Assembly: GCF_000348745.1 (NCBI RefSeq)
Contig: NC_020812.1
Span: forward strand, 1,435,444-1,499,443
DNA: 64,000 nt
Origin: Micavibrio aeruginosavorus EPB
GTDB lineage: Bacteria; Pseudomonadota; Alphaproteobacteria; Micavibrionales; Micavibrionaceae
Direction: 5' to 3'
Part shown: positions 55,616 to 64,000 of the stretch, piece by piece
Layout of the letters: each line of letters starts with the position of its first letter
Position numbering within the stretch: position 1 is the first letter of the stretch
The notes under the pieces: model-generated
What the model was told of the DNA's origin: nothing
Seen by the model: only the letters and a program-made list of their open reading frames with translations
The model's database searches: none
Position numbers and translations under genes: made by a program

Positions 55616-55828
55616 TCACGCCGCTGTCCGCGCCATCATAATCCCGATCGCCGCACCCCCGCCGCCCGCGACGGGCTGGTTCAAATGCGGAACCGCCCGC
55701 GACCCCGCCGACGATGGTGGTGAAATTGTTTGCGCGACATCCTGAACCGGGCGCAGGACATCGACGTCTCCTTCCACACTCAGCGGCCCTTGATTTAAAA
55801 ATGTTGCTGTTCTTGATCCATCGGACAT
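55616..55828 (-). CDS. Small hypothetical protein
   Basis: A 70-aa protein, MSDGSRTATFLNQGPLSVEG onward, ending in a Gly/Ala-rich stretch with a weakly hydrophobic end (GGGGAAIGIMMA). The start is strongly supported by GGAGGGG 7 bases upstream of ATG 55828. No family is recognised. It is followed by the rplS terminator from the other side. Confidence 0.65.
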   Translation of the reverse strand: MSDGSRTATFLNQGPLSVEGDVDVLRPVQDVAQTISPPSSAGSRAVPHLNQPVAGGGGAAIGIMMARTAA

Positions 55829-55871
55829 TTACACCCCTCCATTACGCAACGCAGTGAAAAATTTTCTTGCC

Positions 55872-56219
55872 TCACGCTCGTCCAACCTTCATCGGTGTCG
55901 AGCTTTCTAAAATCGAACCATCGGGCCGCAACGCCGACAGCAACACATGATCGTTCTTCGCAAACGATGTCGCCATCGCGCGCGACAGGTTGCCAAGGTA
56001 ATGCGCGCGTTCATGCAGGATCGCGTAAACAGCACTGCTGTCCTCATCGATCACTATGGTTTCGGCGCGCACATAGGTGGGATCAGAAAATGTGATGCAG
56101 ACATCCCCGGTATTGTTGCGAATAAAAGCCGCGCGGGTGTCGGGGTCCATGGCGCACAGCGTATCCGGCATCGCAATTGCAACATCCTCCCGCGGAAAAC
56201 AGCGTTTGGGGTGTGACAT
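55872..56219 (-). CDS. Hypothetical protein
   Basis: A 115-aa protein. MSHPKRCFPREDVAIAMPD leads; the middle has TRAAFIRNNTGDVCITFSDP and HERAHYLGNLSRAMATSF. HERAH resembles an HExxH motif but lies in a small protein with no other metallopeptidase sign. GAAGGA lies 7 bases before ATG 56219, which supports the start over the longer frame. It is transcribed away from leuC, in a possible operon with the 70-aa gene. Confidence 0.65.
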   Translation of the reverse strand: MSHPKRCFPREDVAIAMPDTLCAMDPDTRAAFIRNNTGDVCITFSDPTYVRAETIVIDEDSSAVYAILHERAHYLGNLSRAMATSFAKNDHVLLSALRPDGSILESSTPMKVGRA

Positions 56220-56464
56220 AGCGCATCCTTCTCTCTTGTTTATGCGGGTCGGTTCCTGCTCTCCGATGTTGTTGCATCGCACAAGTTCCGATATACCATT
56301 ATAGAAATCATATAGTTACGGAAAAATTAAAGACCCAACCCTAAAATAAAGACGGGATTCATCGGTGTTTGACAGGCGGGCTTGCAGATTTGCCTCGATC
56401 TGCCCTACTCTAATCAAGGATTTCCGCCAGTTTATGGCCTTTAGGATAGCAGGAAAAAACCATC

Positions 56465-57880
56465 ATGACCAACGCCGCCCCCAAAACCTTGTATCAAAAA
56501 ATCTGGGATCACCATGTGGTTGACCGTGGTGATGATGGCACATGCGTTTTGTATATCGACCGTCATCTGGTGCATGAAGTCACATCACCGCAAGCGTTCG
56601 AAGGCTTGCGCATGTCGGGCCGCACAGTGCGCCGCCCCGAAGCCACATTGGCCACCGCCGACCACAACGTTCCCACCGCACACCGCGATCAAGGCATCAG
56701 CGATCCGGAAAGCCGGTTGCAGGTGAATACACTGGAACAAAACTGCAAGGATTTTGGTATTCGATATTTTGGGTTAAGCGATCACCGTCAGGGCATCGTA
56801 CATATCGTCGGCCCGGAACAGGGTTTAACCCAACCGGGCATGACCATCGTGTGCGGCGATTCCCACACATCAACACACGGTGCATTCGGTGCGCTGGCCT
56901 TTGGCATTGGCACGTCCGAAGTCGAACACGTTCTGGCCACGCAGACATTGATCACAAAGCCCGCGAAGACGATGCGCATCACGGTGGATGGCACCCTGCC
57001 CGCTGGCGTCACGGCGAAAGACATGATTTTGGCCATCATCGGCAAGATCGGTACCGCGGGTGGAACCGGCCACGTCATTGAATATGCGGGCGACGCCGTG
57101 CGCGCGCTGAACATGGCGGGCCGCATGACCATGTGCAACATGTCGATCGAGGCCGGCGCACGCGCCGGATTGATCGCACCGGATGAAACCACCTTCACCT
57201 TTATCAAGGGCCGCCCGATGGCGCCGAAGGGTGAAGATTGGGACAAAGCCGTCGCATGGTGGAAAACTCTGCCGTCCGACCCCGGCGCAACATATGACAC
57301 CGAAGTGGTCCTGCGCGCCGAAGACATCACCCCCACCGTAACATGGGGCACCAGCCCGGAAGATGTCGTTTCCATCACCGGCAACGTCCCCGACCCGGCG
57401 AAGGAAAACGACCCGCATAAACGCGCCGCGATGGAACGCGCGCTGGATTATATGGGTCTGAAAGCCGGGATGCGGATGCAGGATGTCAGGGTCGACAAAA
57501 TCTTCATCGGGTCGTGCACCAACGCCCGGATCGAAGATTTACGCGCCGTGGCCGATGTGGTGCGCGGCAAACATGTCGCCAGCAGCGTGTACGCTATGAT
57601 CGTTCCCGGATCCGGTTTGGTGAAGGAACAGGCCGAAGAAGAAGGTCTGGACAAAATCTTTATCGAAGCCGGTTTCGATTGGCGTGAACCGGGATGTTCC
57701 ATGTGCCTGGGCATGAACGAAGACCGCCTGGCCCCGGGTGAGCGTTGCGCATCGACATCGAACCGCAACTTCGAAGGGCGTCAGGGCCGCGGGGGCCGCA
57801 CCCATTTGATGAGCCCCGCCATGGCCGCCGCCGCCGCCATTACCGGCCACTTAACCGACATTCGTGAATTTCAAAAATAA
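56465..57880 (+). CDS. leuC: 3-isopropylmalate dehydratase large subunit
   Basis: A 471-aa aconitase-family Fe-S enzyme that with LeuD isomerises 2-isopropylmalate to 3-isopropylmalate in leucine synthesis. The [4Fe-4S] cysteines lie in [13 protein letters not shown] and [31 protein letters not shown] and [20 protein letters not shown] are further hallmarks. AGGAAAAA precedes ATG 56465. The small subunit leuD lies 1.75 kb downstream, separated by three other genes, whereas the two genes are usually adjacent. No leader-peptide attenuator is evident. Confidence 0.97.
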   Translation: MTNAAPKTLYQKIWDHHVVDRGDDGTCVLYIDRHLVHEVTSPQAFEGLRMSGRTVRRPEATLATADHNVPTAHRDQGISDPESRLQVNTLEQNCKDFGIRYFGLSDHRQGIVHIVGPEQGLTQPGMTIVCGDSHTSTHGAFGALAFGIGTSEVEHVLATQTLITKPAKTMRITVDGTLPAGVTAKDMILAIIGKIGTAGGTGHVIEYAGDAVRALNMAGRMTMCNMSIEAGARAGLIAPDETTFTFIKGRPMAPKGEDWDKAVAWWKTLPSDPGATYDTEVVLRAEDITPTVTWGTSPEDVVSITGNVPDPAKENDPHKRAAMERALDYMGLKAGMRMQDVRVDKIFIGSCTNARIEDLRAVADVVRGKHVASSVYAMIVPGSGLVKEQAEEEGLDKIFIEAGFDWREPGCSMCLGMNEDRLAPGERCASTSNRNFEGRQGRGGRTHLMSPAMAAAAAITGHLTDIREFQK

Positions 57881-57892
57881 GGAGCGGGTATC

Positions 57893-58420
57893 ATGAGCAA
57901 CCCATATTACGCCGTTTATGAATTACAGGGACAATCCCTGGCCGCCGCCAAGGCGCTGGACGCCGAAGTGCAAAAAGATCTGGCCAAGCATACAAACAAT
58001 CCTAACCCTCAAAACCTGCGTTCCGTTTTTCTGGATCGTATGAATCAGGATCATCCTGATCTGGTCGCGCAAACGGGTATTGAACACCGCGCCATTTGCG
58101 TGCGCGTGGAACATGATGGATCGCAATCGGCCTATACCGAAACACCGGTCATTTACAAAACTCCGAACGCCGAACCACGTTTCATTATGTATGCGCCGAT
58201 TGATTACAAGGGCCACCATTTCGAACCGGACGATGCCATCCTTCTGGATGACCACATGCAAAGCATTTATGCCAGTGGCATCTTCGCTGGGGGGCATAGC
58301 AATGGCGACCCCGTATTCCCCGGGTCCCGCCGGATCACCCCCGTGCCGGATGATTTCGATGCCAAAACCCATCGCAAAAACCCCGGCATCAAACCCAGAT
58401 CTCCAAAGCTGGAACCATAA
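57893..58420 (+). CDS. Hypothetical protein in the leu cluster
   Basis: A 175-aa protein preceded by GGAGCGG at good spacing from ATG 57893 and only 12 bases after leuC, so co-transcribed. No signal or membrane segment. Features are YYAVYELQGQSLAAAKALDA, a beta-rich middle (IMYAPIDYKGHHFEPDDAIL) and a basic C-terminus. The next gene starts 2 bases after its stop. No link to leucine synthesis is apparent and I do not recognise the family. Confidence 0.7.
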   Translation: MSNPYYAVYELQGQSLAAAKALDAEVQKDLAKHTNNPNPQNLRSVFLDRMNQDHPDLVAQTGIEHRAICVRVEHDGSQSAYTETPVIYKTPNAEPRFIMYAPIDYKGHHFEPDDAILLDDHMQSIYASGIFAGGHSNGDPVFPGSRRITPVPDDFDAKTHRKNPGIKPRSPKLEP

Positions 58421-58422
58421 GC

Positions 58423-59166
58423 ATGAGCGACATTGCGCAAGCCTGGCTGGATTTTGATATCCGCAACGACCCGGAATTTGAAAACATCATCAAACCCTTC
58501 ATCGAAAATCAGTTGAAGGAGCTGGAGCTGTATGACCGCCAGCGGCTGGCCCGCAACCCGGACATTCAATACATCTTTCACAAACATGCCTATGACGTAT
58601 CCGATGACGTGCGCAAAACCGCGGCCCATCTGGGCCAACCGGAACAGGTGCAGGAAGCGCTGTATTGGGCCATGCTGGCCCACGACATCGGCAAACGCAT
58701 GGTGCCCGTGGAGGCATGGGACAAACCCGGCAAACCCACACCAGAGGAAAAAGCGCTGACACGCCAGCACCCCGATCTGGGCCTCGCCCTGCTGGACGAT
58801 CATCTGGGCGATCTGGATCATCCGTTTGTGGATTTGATGCGCGATGTTATCAAATACCACCACGCCCACATGGACGGCAGCGGCACACCCCCGGGCATTA
58901 CCGGCGATATGCTGTCCAAACCCGTGCGCCTGTGCGCGATTGTTGAGGCGTTTGACGGGTACACCAAACCCCGCCCCGACCGCCCCACCCCGCGCAGCGC
59001 GGCCGAAGCGTTGGACAAAATGCACCACGACCCGGACAAGGGCGCCAAAATGTACGACATGGAATTGCTGGCGGCCTTCACATCCGTAAAACTGGGAACA
59101 CCATCGGGAAACGCCCCAACCCCACATAAGCCCGCAAGCAAAGCGGTGAGTGTGGGGAGTGTTTAA
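58423..59166 (+). CDS. HD-GYP-like phosphohydrolase with altered GYP motif
   Basis: A 247-aa protein of the HD superfamily. H87-D88 lie in MLAHDIGKRMVP (HDIGK). Downstream come RQHPDLGLALL, IKYHHAHMDGSGTPPG and LCAIVEAFDGYTKPRP, which follow the HD-GYP order; the tyrosine of the GYP loop is threonine here. HD-GYP enzymes hydrolyse cyclic di-GMP, so a signalling role is possible, but the altered loop makes it uncertain. The N-terminal 60 residues contain no receiver domain. It starts 2 bases after the previous gene and is coupled to it. Confidence 0.78.
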   Translation: MSDIAQAWLDFDIRNDPEFENIIKPFIENQLKELELYDRQRLARNPDIQYIFHKHAYDVSDDVRKTAAHLGQPEQVQEALYWAMLAHDIGKRMVPVEAWDKPGKPTPEEKALTRQHPDLGLALLDDHLGDLDHPFVDLMRDVIKYHHAHMDGSGTPPGITGDMLSKPVRLCAIVEAFDGYTKPRPDRPTPRSAAEALDKMHHDPDKGAKMYDMELLAAFTSVKLGTPSGNAPTPHKPASKAVSVGSV

Positions 59167-59177
59167 TTTTTTGATGT

Positions 59178-59208
59178 GAACCACGAATGGACACGAATAA
59201 ACACGAAT
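59178..59208. repeat. Left 31-base inverted repeat around the GxxExxY gene
   Basis: GAACCACGAATGGACACGAA...ACACGAAT. It matches the reverse complement of 59577-59607 at about 28 of 31 positions. The annotated ATG of the enclosed gene lies inside this repeat. Confidence 0.85.
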
Positions 59209-59570
59209 TAATAATGAAAGATGAGGTTTATGATGTTGTGGGATGCGCCATGACCGTCATAAACACGTTGGGCCATGGATTTTTAGAGAAAGTCTATGAA
59301 AACGCTTTATCCATAGAACTGCAAGATAAAGGCCTAAAAATAGAGCAGCAAAAACACATCTCTATATTTTACAAAGGTCAAAACGTTGGAGAATATATCC
59401 CCGATTTTATAGTGAATGAAAAAATGATCGTGGAACTTAAAACCACGGACAAAATCGGACCAGCTGAGAGAGGACAAGTTCTCAATTACCTCAAAGCATC
59501 CAATATACGGATCGGAATTATCCTGAACTTCAAAAACCCTAAACTCGAATGGGAAAGAATTATCTTATAA
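59187..59570 (+). CDS. GxxExxY protein (PD-(D/E)XK-like nuclease fold)
   Basis: A 127-aa protein of the GxxExxY family. The name-giving motif is GHGFLEKVYENAL, and YIPDFIVNEKMIVELK has the PD-x9-ELK pattern of PD-(D/E)XK nucleases. ATG 59187 overlaps the left repeat; ATG 59214 is a shorter alternative and neither has a good ribosome site. The gene uses more A/T-ending codons than its neighbours and sits between 31-base inverted repeats within the leu cluster, so it is probably an insertion. The function of the family is unsettled. Confidence 0.85.
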   Translation: MDTNKHELIMKDEVYDVVGCAMTVINTLGHGFLEKVYENALSIELQDKGLKIEQQKHISIFYKGQNVGEYIPDFIVNEKMIVELKTTDKIGPAERGQVLNYLKASNIRIGIILNFKNPKLEWERIIL

Positions 59571-59576
59571 CCCCTT

Positions 59577-59607
59577 ATTCGTGTGAATTCGTGTCCATTC
59601 GTGGTTT
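59577..59607. repeat. Right 31-base inverted repeat around the GxxExxY gene
   Basis: ATTCGTGTGAATTCGTGTCC...GTGGTTT, inverted relative to 59178-59208. It starts 6 bases after the gene's stop codon and ends 21 bases before leuD. Confidence 0.85.
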
Positions 59608-59628
59608 ATAAAAAAGAAAGAAAACCCC

Positions 59629-60231
59629 ATGCAACCGTTTAAAACCCTGACCGCCATCGCCGCGCCGTTGCCGTTGATGAATGTCGATACCGACATGATT
59701 ATTCCGAAACAATTCCTGCGCACCATCCTGCGCACGGGATTGGGCAAAAGCCTGTTTAACGATATGCGCTATAACGAAGATGGATCACCCAAGGCCGATT
59801 TTGTTTTGAACAAGGCCCCGTTTGACCGGGCCGAAATTTTGGTCGCCGGAGATAATTTCGGGTGCGGGTCATCGCGTGAACATGCGCCGTGGGCGTTGCT
59901 GGACTTTGGCATTCGCTGCGTCATCGCGCCCTCTTACGCCGATATTTTTTACAATAACTGTTTCAAGAATGGCATCCTGCCCGTCACGTTGCCATCGGAA
60001 ACGGTGGATGCGCTGATGGAACGCATGACCACGCACCCCGGCGAAACCATTACGGTTGATCTTGAAAACTGCGTGGTCACTAGCGGCAATATCCGCGCGG
60101 AATTTACATTGGATAATTTCCGCCGCCATTGCCTGTTGAACGGGCTGGATGATATTGGCCTGACCATGGAAAAAGCCAAATCCATCGACAGTTTCGAAGA
60201 AAAACGCCACGCCACGCATCCGTGGCTGTAA
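59629..60231 (+). CDS. leuD: 3-isopropylmalate dehydratase small subunit
   Basis: A 200-aa swivelling-domain subunit that pairs with LeuC. Hallmarks are [16 protein letters not shown] near the N-terminus, [20 protein letters not shown] and [20 protein letters not shown]. It has the normal family length. AAGAAAGAAAA precedes ATG 59629. It lies directly downstream of the GxxExxY insertion, so read-through from leuC is needed unless the insertion supplies a promoter. leuB follows after a double-hairpin repeat. Confidence 0.97.
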   Translation: MQPFKTLTAIAAPLPLMNVDTDMIIPKQFLRTILRTGLGKSLFNDMRYNEDGSPKADFVLNKAPFDRAEILVAGDNFGCGSSREHAPWALLDFGIRCVIAPSYADIFYNNCFKNGILPVTLPSETVDALMERMTTHPGETITVDLENCVVTSGNIRAEFTLDNFRRHCLLNGLDDIGLTMEKAKSIDSFEEKRHATHPWL

Positions 60232-60245
60232 CCCCACATCTCCAT

Positions 60246-60320
60246 CGTCATTCCCGTGAAAACGGGAATCCATACAAACGGTCGAACATCACCATGGATT
60301 CCCGCTTTTGCGGGAATGAC
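60246..60320. repeat. Double-hairpin extragenic repeat (GTCAT family, copy 4)
   Basis: CGTCATTCCCGTGAAAACGG... (60246-60273) and its near-inverse (60294-60320), each a CCCG...CGGG hairpin. It lies between leuD and leuB. Confidence 0.9.
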
Positions 60321-60348
60321 AAATAGAAAAACAAAAAGGACAACAAAA

Positions 60349-61470
60349 ATGACCAAACATTCTGTCGTAATCCTGCCCGGTGACGGCATTGGCCCGGAAG
60401 TGATGGGCGAAGTGGCAAAGATCATCCATTTCCTGAATGAAACCGGCGAAACCGATATCGCCATTACGGATGATTGCATCGGTGGTGCGGCCATTGATAA
60501 ACACGGTGTTCCACTGGCGGACAGCACGCTGGATCAATGCCGGGGGGCCGATTGCGTCCTGCTCGGTGCCGTGGGTGGGCCGAAATGGGACAAGGTGGAT
60601 TACAATATCCGCCCGGAAGCAGGTTTGCTGAAACTGCGCAAAGAATTGGAGCTGTTCGCCAATTTGCGCCCGGCAATTGTGTTTGATGCGCTGGTCGGGG
60701 CCTCCACGTTGAAGGAAGATATCGTGCGCGGGCTGGATATATTGATCGTGCGGGAATTGACCGGCGGCGTGTATTTCGGTGAACCGCGCGGCATTACCGA
60801 TTTGGGCAACGGGCAACGCCGCGGCGTCAACACCCAAGTGTATACCACATCCGAAATCCACCGCGTGGGCCGCGTGGCCTTTGAACTGGCCCGCAAACGT
60901 GGAAACAAGGTGACATCATGCGAAAAGGCCAACGTGATGGAATCCGGTAAATTGTGGCGCGAGGATATCACCGCCCTGCATACGTCCGATTACAGCGATG
61001 TGACGTTGGAGCATATGTACGCCGATAACTGCGCCATGCAACTCCTGCGCAACCCGCGCCAGTTTGATGTGATCGTCACCGACAATCTGTTCGGCGATAT
61101 TTTATCGGACGAAGCCGCGATGCTGACCGGGTCGCTGGGCATGTTGCCCTCGGCGTCCCTCGGCGCACGCGATGCGCATGGCAAACAACCGGCCTTGTAC
61201 GAACCCGTTCACGGGTCCGCCCCGGACATTGCGGGCCAAGGCAAAGCCAACCCGCTGGCCGCGATCTTGTCGTTTGCGATGGCATTGCGCTATTCGTTTG
61301 ATCGCGGCGATCTGGCCGATGCGTTGGAAGCATCAGTGCAATCCGTCCTGAACGCCGGAACCCGCACGGCGGACATCGCGGAGAAAACCAGCAAGACCGT
61401 AACGACATCGCAGATGGGCGATGCGGTCATCACCGCGTTTGAAAGCGCATTGAAACGCAAAGCGGCCTAA
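60349..61470 (+). CDS. leuB: 3-isopropylmalate dehydrogenase
   Basis: A 373-aa NAD-dependent oxidative decarboxylase, the third step of leucine synthesis. Motifs are [89 protein letters not shown] and [23 protein letters not shown] 60349 begins [11 protein letters not shown]; the longer frame reads through the repeat and is rejected. It has the normal length. leuA is not in the window. Confidence 0.97.
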   Translation: MTKHSVVILPGDGIGPEVMGEVAKIIHFLNETGETDIAITDDCIGGAAIDKHGVPLADSTLDQCRGADCVLLGAVGGPKWDKVDYNIRPEAGLLKLRKELELFANLRPAIVFDALVGASTLKEDIVRGLDILIVRELTGGVYFGEPRGITDLGNGQRRGVNTQVYTTSEIHRVGRVAFELARKRGNKVTSCEKANVMESGKLWREDITALHTSDYSDVTLEHMYADNCAMQLLRNPRQFDVIVTDNLFGDILSDEAAMLTGSLGMLPSASLGARDAHGKQPALYEPVHGSAPDIAGQGKANPLAAILSFAMALRYSFDRGDLADALEASVQSVLNAGTRTADIAEKTSKTVTTSQMGDAVITAFESALKRKAA

Positions 61471-61914
61471 CCGCCCGCCACCTTTCTTTTCCCTTCACTC
61501 CTCCCCCCTTCCAAGGGGGGAGGCCGGGTGGGGGGATGGGCGCACCAGCGCCACCCCGGCAGCATCCAGATATTTCCCCCTCACCCAGCTTCGGCTAAGG
61601 CGTCCCGCCTAAGCCTCCACATCCCTCTCCCCCCAGAGGGGGGCGAGGGAGATATTGTGTTTATGCACCGGTCCCCTCATCACCTTTTATCATTCCCGCG
61701 ACTTCGTCGCTCGTAGCTTTATGCGAAGGGGGAAAGCAGGAAAGCGGGAATGACGAAGAGAATGGTGCACAAAAAAAGTACGGCCGGGTTTGACCCGGCC
61801 GCCTCTCTCTTCTCATTCACCTAGAAGATAACCCTACAATACCCCATTTCGCGGCCCCGCGTCAAAAAGTGCAAAACCCGCAGATTTCCAAGTTTTTCAA
61901 AACCATCCCAACAA
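61471..61914. other. Intergenic region rich in hairpins, no gene seen
   Basis: Contains a 10-bp hairpin CTCCCCCCTT/AAGGGGGGAG (61501-61522), a second C/G-rich hairpin near 61623-61650, outer inverted repeats TCATTCCCGC (61690-61699) and GCGGGAATGA (61744-61753), and CGGCCGGGT/ACCCGGCCG (61781-61801). These look like degenerate extragenic repeats and possible leuB terminators. No credible reading frame. Confidence 0.7.
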
Positions 61915-61941
61915 AAAAGCCCCCGCGAACCGGGGGCTTTT
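61915..61941. terminator. Terminator of the prepilin-like gene
   Basis: AAAAGCCCCCG (61915-61925) pairs with CGGGGGCTTTT (61931-61941); on the minus strand a T6 run follows, ending the gene at 61967-62698. The plus strand also has a T-run. Confidence 0.9.
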
Positions 61942-61966
61942 CGTTTATTGGGATTATTAGGCGAGA

Positions 61967-62698
61967 TTAGCCTTGGATGCGCAATTGCAGACCGCAAGCA
62001 ATTTGAGCAGAGCGCTCATCATACGTGGTCCCCGTCAAGCAACCTGTACCAAAAGCACGAACAGATCCTGCCGTAGGGTTACCGTCATCAATTTTTGTAT
62101 CAATGCGGAAAGCTTGGCTTGGGCTAACAGCACCCGTTCCTGCAGCCGCGTTTGCAACCAACTGGGTAAGAGTTAAATAGTGCCCGCCCATGGCGTTAGT
62201 TCCGTTTGCAACGAAATCAGCCGCAGCTCCGGTGCTGTATCCAGCAAAGAAACCACCACCGATTTTAGCAGCCGGATAGATTCCCCCCCAAGAGGCACCG
62301 CCATCAGGGTTCACACCACTGTATACATCTGCAGCAGCCATGTGCACAAAGAATCGGGCACCTTCAGCATTGGTTGGCAAAGTACTCGGATTGTTTGCAA
62401 GACGACCATCACCGTTCCCGGCTGAACTACAGCTACCAGTCGTCGTGCAATTCGGCAACCGTGTGCCCGGGCTCAACATATCGCCCGGTATGGCGTTATA
62501 TTTATCTCGGAAGGTTGTAACCGCAGCATCGGTCGCCTTAACCTGCGCAACAGTAGCGGCAATCTGCGCATTGTTAATCAACTCCTGGCCTTTCAGAACC
62601 CCACCGATCAGCAGACCGATGATGATCATGACCACGGCCAGTTCGACGAGCGTAAAGCCCGCCTGGGACCGGTTGGTCGTGTGAATAGATTTAGTCAT
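61967..62698 (-). CDS. Type IV prepilin-like / type II pseudopilin protein
   Basis: A 243-aa protein with a class III signal: a short leader ending at Gly, then QAGFTLVELAVVMIIIGLLI, the prepilin-peptidase motif and membrane-spanning N-terminal helix. The mature domain has cysteines in LPNCTTTGSCSSAG, GTGCLTG and IACGLQ, so disulphide-bonded loops are likely. AAGGAG lies about 8 bases before ATG 62698. No other pilus or secretion genes are nearby, so this is an orphan subunit. It may be a major or minor pilin. Confidence 0.9.
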   Translation of the reverse strand: MTKSIHTTNRSQAGFTLVELAVVMIIIGLLIGGVLKGQELINNAQIAATVAQVKATDAAVTTFRDKYNAIPGDMLSPGTRLPNCTTTGSCSSAGNGDGRLANNPSTLPTNAEGARFFVHMAAADVYSGVNPDGGASWGGIYPAAKIGGGFFAGYSTGAAADFVANGTNAMGGHYLTLTQLVANAAAGTGAVSPSQAFRIDTKIDDGNPTAGSVRAFGTGCLTGTTYDERSAQIACGLQLRIQG

Positions 62699-62983
62699 AG
62701 AGAAATCTCCTTACCTTGACGTCATTGAAGAGAGGTTTTGTTAAGAACTGCAGTTTCGAAAAACCGCCCCGCCGCCGGAAACGGCGCGCGAAAACGATTC
62801 GTGAAAATTATACACGCTCCGCACACACAGAGAACCCCTAACCGTTTCAGAATGCGGCGTTTTTGGTAAACGGAGTATTAAAAATGACAGGGTGATCCAC
62901 CCATTTTGACGGATTGAGAAGGCGGTTTGTCAGAATGAATCGAGAACATTACAATCACCGCCGTGAAGCGCATGATCGAGGCC

Positions 62984-64000
62984 CTAAACTTTGTCCCTAA
63001 ACTGCCCCGGCGTCACGCCTTCGATCTCTTTAAACACCCGGTTAAAGGATGCGATGGAGTTAAAACCCACCTCCTCCGCCACGGTTTTGACCGGGGCTTT
63101 GGTATCGCGGAGCAGGATTTTGGCATCCGCCACGCGGCGTTCGTTCAAAATCTGCGGCAGAGTTTTGCCGAAATGCAGGTTGACCACGCGGGAAATCGCC
63201 GTTTCCGATACCCCCAATTCCCGGGCCAGATGGGCGCGGCCATAGGTCGGTTCGTGGTAGACTTTCTCCATGGTTAACAACTGGTCAATCTTTTGCGCCA
63301 GATCCCGGTCCGCGCCAGACAAATCCCCCGCCCCCTTGGCCTCGCCCCGCGCGACCAGTTTCAAGGCTTGCGGGTAAATGCGAAACAGGCTGGTCCCCGC
63401 CAGATAGACAAACCCCAGCCCCCAGATGGTCCGGATCACCACCGCGTCATCCATCCCCAGAACCGGGGTCAGGGCCAGCAGCATGGTGGTGAGGAAAAAC
63501 AGGTTGGTAAACACCAGCATCAGCACCAGCCAGTACCGATCCGCCCCGCCCGGCTGGGTTTGCATTTGTTGCAAAATCGCCCGTTGCGCCCACATGACCG
63601 CCATACTGATCGCCCCCGCCAGCAACCCGGTCACGGTCAGCCAGTCGCCATACGTTGCGCATTCATCCAACGGTTTGCATTCGGAATCCAGCGACGCCGC
63701 AAACACGGACACGGCCAACGCCACGGGCACCAGCAGTAAAACAAAAAAATTGAACCAGCGCGGCAATTCCGACATACGCGCAATCTGGATCATCAGCAGG
63801 ACGGACAAAGGCGGCCCCATGTACCACAGCGCCCATTGAATGGTTGTGAAATGCGGAATAGACCCGCCGATAAAGCGCGTCGCAAAGCCGGATAAAAACG
63901 CACAAGCCAGAACAAAGAAATAAACAAACGGAATGGCCGCCCGCACCCAGCTTCCCGAACGAAACGCCATGTACACCAGAACGTAAACGCACTGCACCAG
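62984..64000 (-). CDS. AraC-family regulator with N-terminal membrane domain (5'-truncated)
   Basis: At least 337 aa are visible, and the frame remains open at the window edge, so the start is probably outside. The N-terminal 215 residues contain about six hydrophobic segments. The C-terminal about 100 residues form an AraC/XylS double helix-turn-helix: YGRAHLARELGVSETAISRV, then ILLRDTKAPVKTVAEEVGFN and ASFNRVFKEIEGVTPGQFRD. Membrane-anchored AraC proteins sense envelope signals. GTG 63997 is only a formal start. The regulated genes are unknown. Confidence 0.9.
   Translation of the reverse strand: MVQCVYVLVYMAFRSGSWVRAAIPFVYFFVLACAFLSGFATRFIGGSIPHFTTIQWALWYMGPPLSVLLMIQIARMSELPRWFNFFVLLLVPVALAVSVFAASLDSECKPLDECATYGDWLTVTGLLAGAISMAVMWAQRAILQQMQTQPGGADRYWLVLMLVFTNLFFLTTMLLALTPVLGMDDAVVIRTIWGLGFVYLAGTSLFRIYPQALKLVARGEAKGAGDLSGADRDLAQKIDQLLTMEKVYHEPTYGRAHLARELGVSETAISRVVNLHFGKTLPQILNERRVADAKILLRDTKAPVKTVAEEVGFNSIASFNRVFKEIEGVTPGQFRDKV

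Noticed and set aside
55872-56219. HERAH as a metallopeptidase motif
   Set aside because: Small protein, no third ligand or signal peptide; more likely a chance match.
60256-60348. Longer N-terminus for leuB
   Set aside because: It reads through the double-hairpin repeat (peptide [11 protein letters not shown] is typical of such repeats).

Overview
The window is chromosomal DNA from a Gram-negative bacterium, most likely an alphaproteobacterium. Supporting signs are a cobST-type aerobic cobaltochelatase pair, a CarD/CdnL regulator, a 7Fe ferredoxin of the FdxA type, an RpoH sigma factor with its RpoH box, a DUF2336 protein, an RHH_4-type ribbon-helix-helix regulator and a BolA next to a small J-domain protein with N-terminal cysteines. 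Gene order and protein style recall Micavibrio-like predatory alphaproteobacteria, but that is an impression and not a proven assignment. No rRNA, tRNA, CRISPR array, prophage or classical transposase was recognised.

Layout. 1-4200: end of an unknown gene, xerD, accA and a YecM-like protein. 4240-7361: two tandem secreted RCC1-like repeat proteins. 7597-9195: RHH regulator, bolA and a divergent J-domain gene. 9242-14668: cobS, an inserted GIY-YIG nuclease gene, cobT, hisS and a periplasmic protein. 14747-18190: deoC and a two-domain ALDH16-type dehydrogenase. 18389-20162: small unknown genes and a zeta-toxin-like P-loop kinase. 20159-25631: sufE, clpX, DHH phosphoesterase, photolyase and LD-carboxypeptidase. 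25754-30309: EamA transporter, fdxA, carD, a degenerate PPP-phosphatase-like protein and rpoH. 30371-35538: GNAT, M48 lipoprotein, SNase-like protein, prolyl aminopeptidase and pgk. 35599-42381: DUF2336, tryptophan dioxygenase, kynureninase-like enzyme, AMP nucleosidase and ftsY. 42485-48741: secreted unknown proteins (one frameshifted), a histidine phosphatase, mtaB, two tandem NlpC/P60-like proteins and dapF. 48750-50640: an AT-richer accessory patch with a membrane protein, a dapF remnant and a DUF3800 protein. 50923-55533: ffh-rpsP-rimM-trmD-rplS, the conserved translation and secretion block. 55616-61470: small unknown genes, then leuC, two unrelated genes, an inserted GxxExxY nuclease-like gene, leuD and leuB. 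61967-64000: a prepilin-like protein and a membrane-anchored AraC regulator.

The housekeeping genes fall into recognisable pathways: fatty acid synthesis (accA), leucine synthesis (leuCDB), tryptophan catabolism (kynA plus kynU-like), deoxynucleoside catabolism (deoC plus ALDH16), the SRP pathway (ffh, ftsY) and tRNA modification (mtaB, trmD). The most unusual features concern mobile-looking repeats. A GIY-YIG nuclease gene sits at the apex of a palindromic repeat that also exists at 18203-18285 without the gene. A GxxExxY nuclease-like gene sits between 31-base inverted repeats inside the leu cluster. A second family of double-hairpin GTCAT-type repeats occurs four times between genes.
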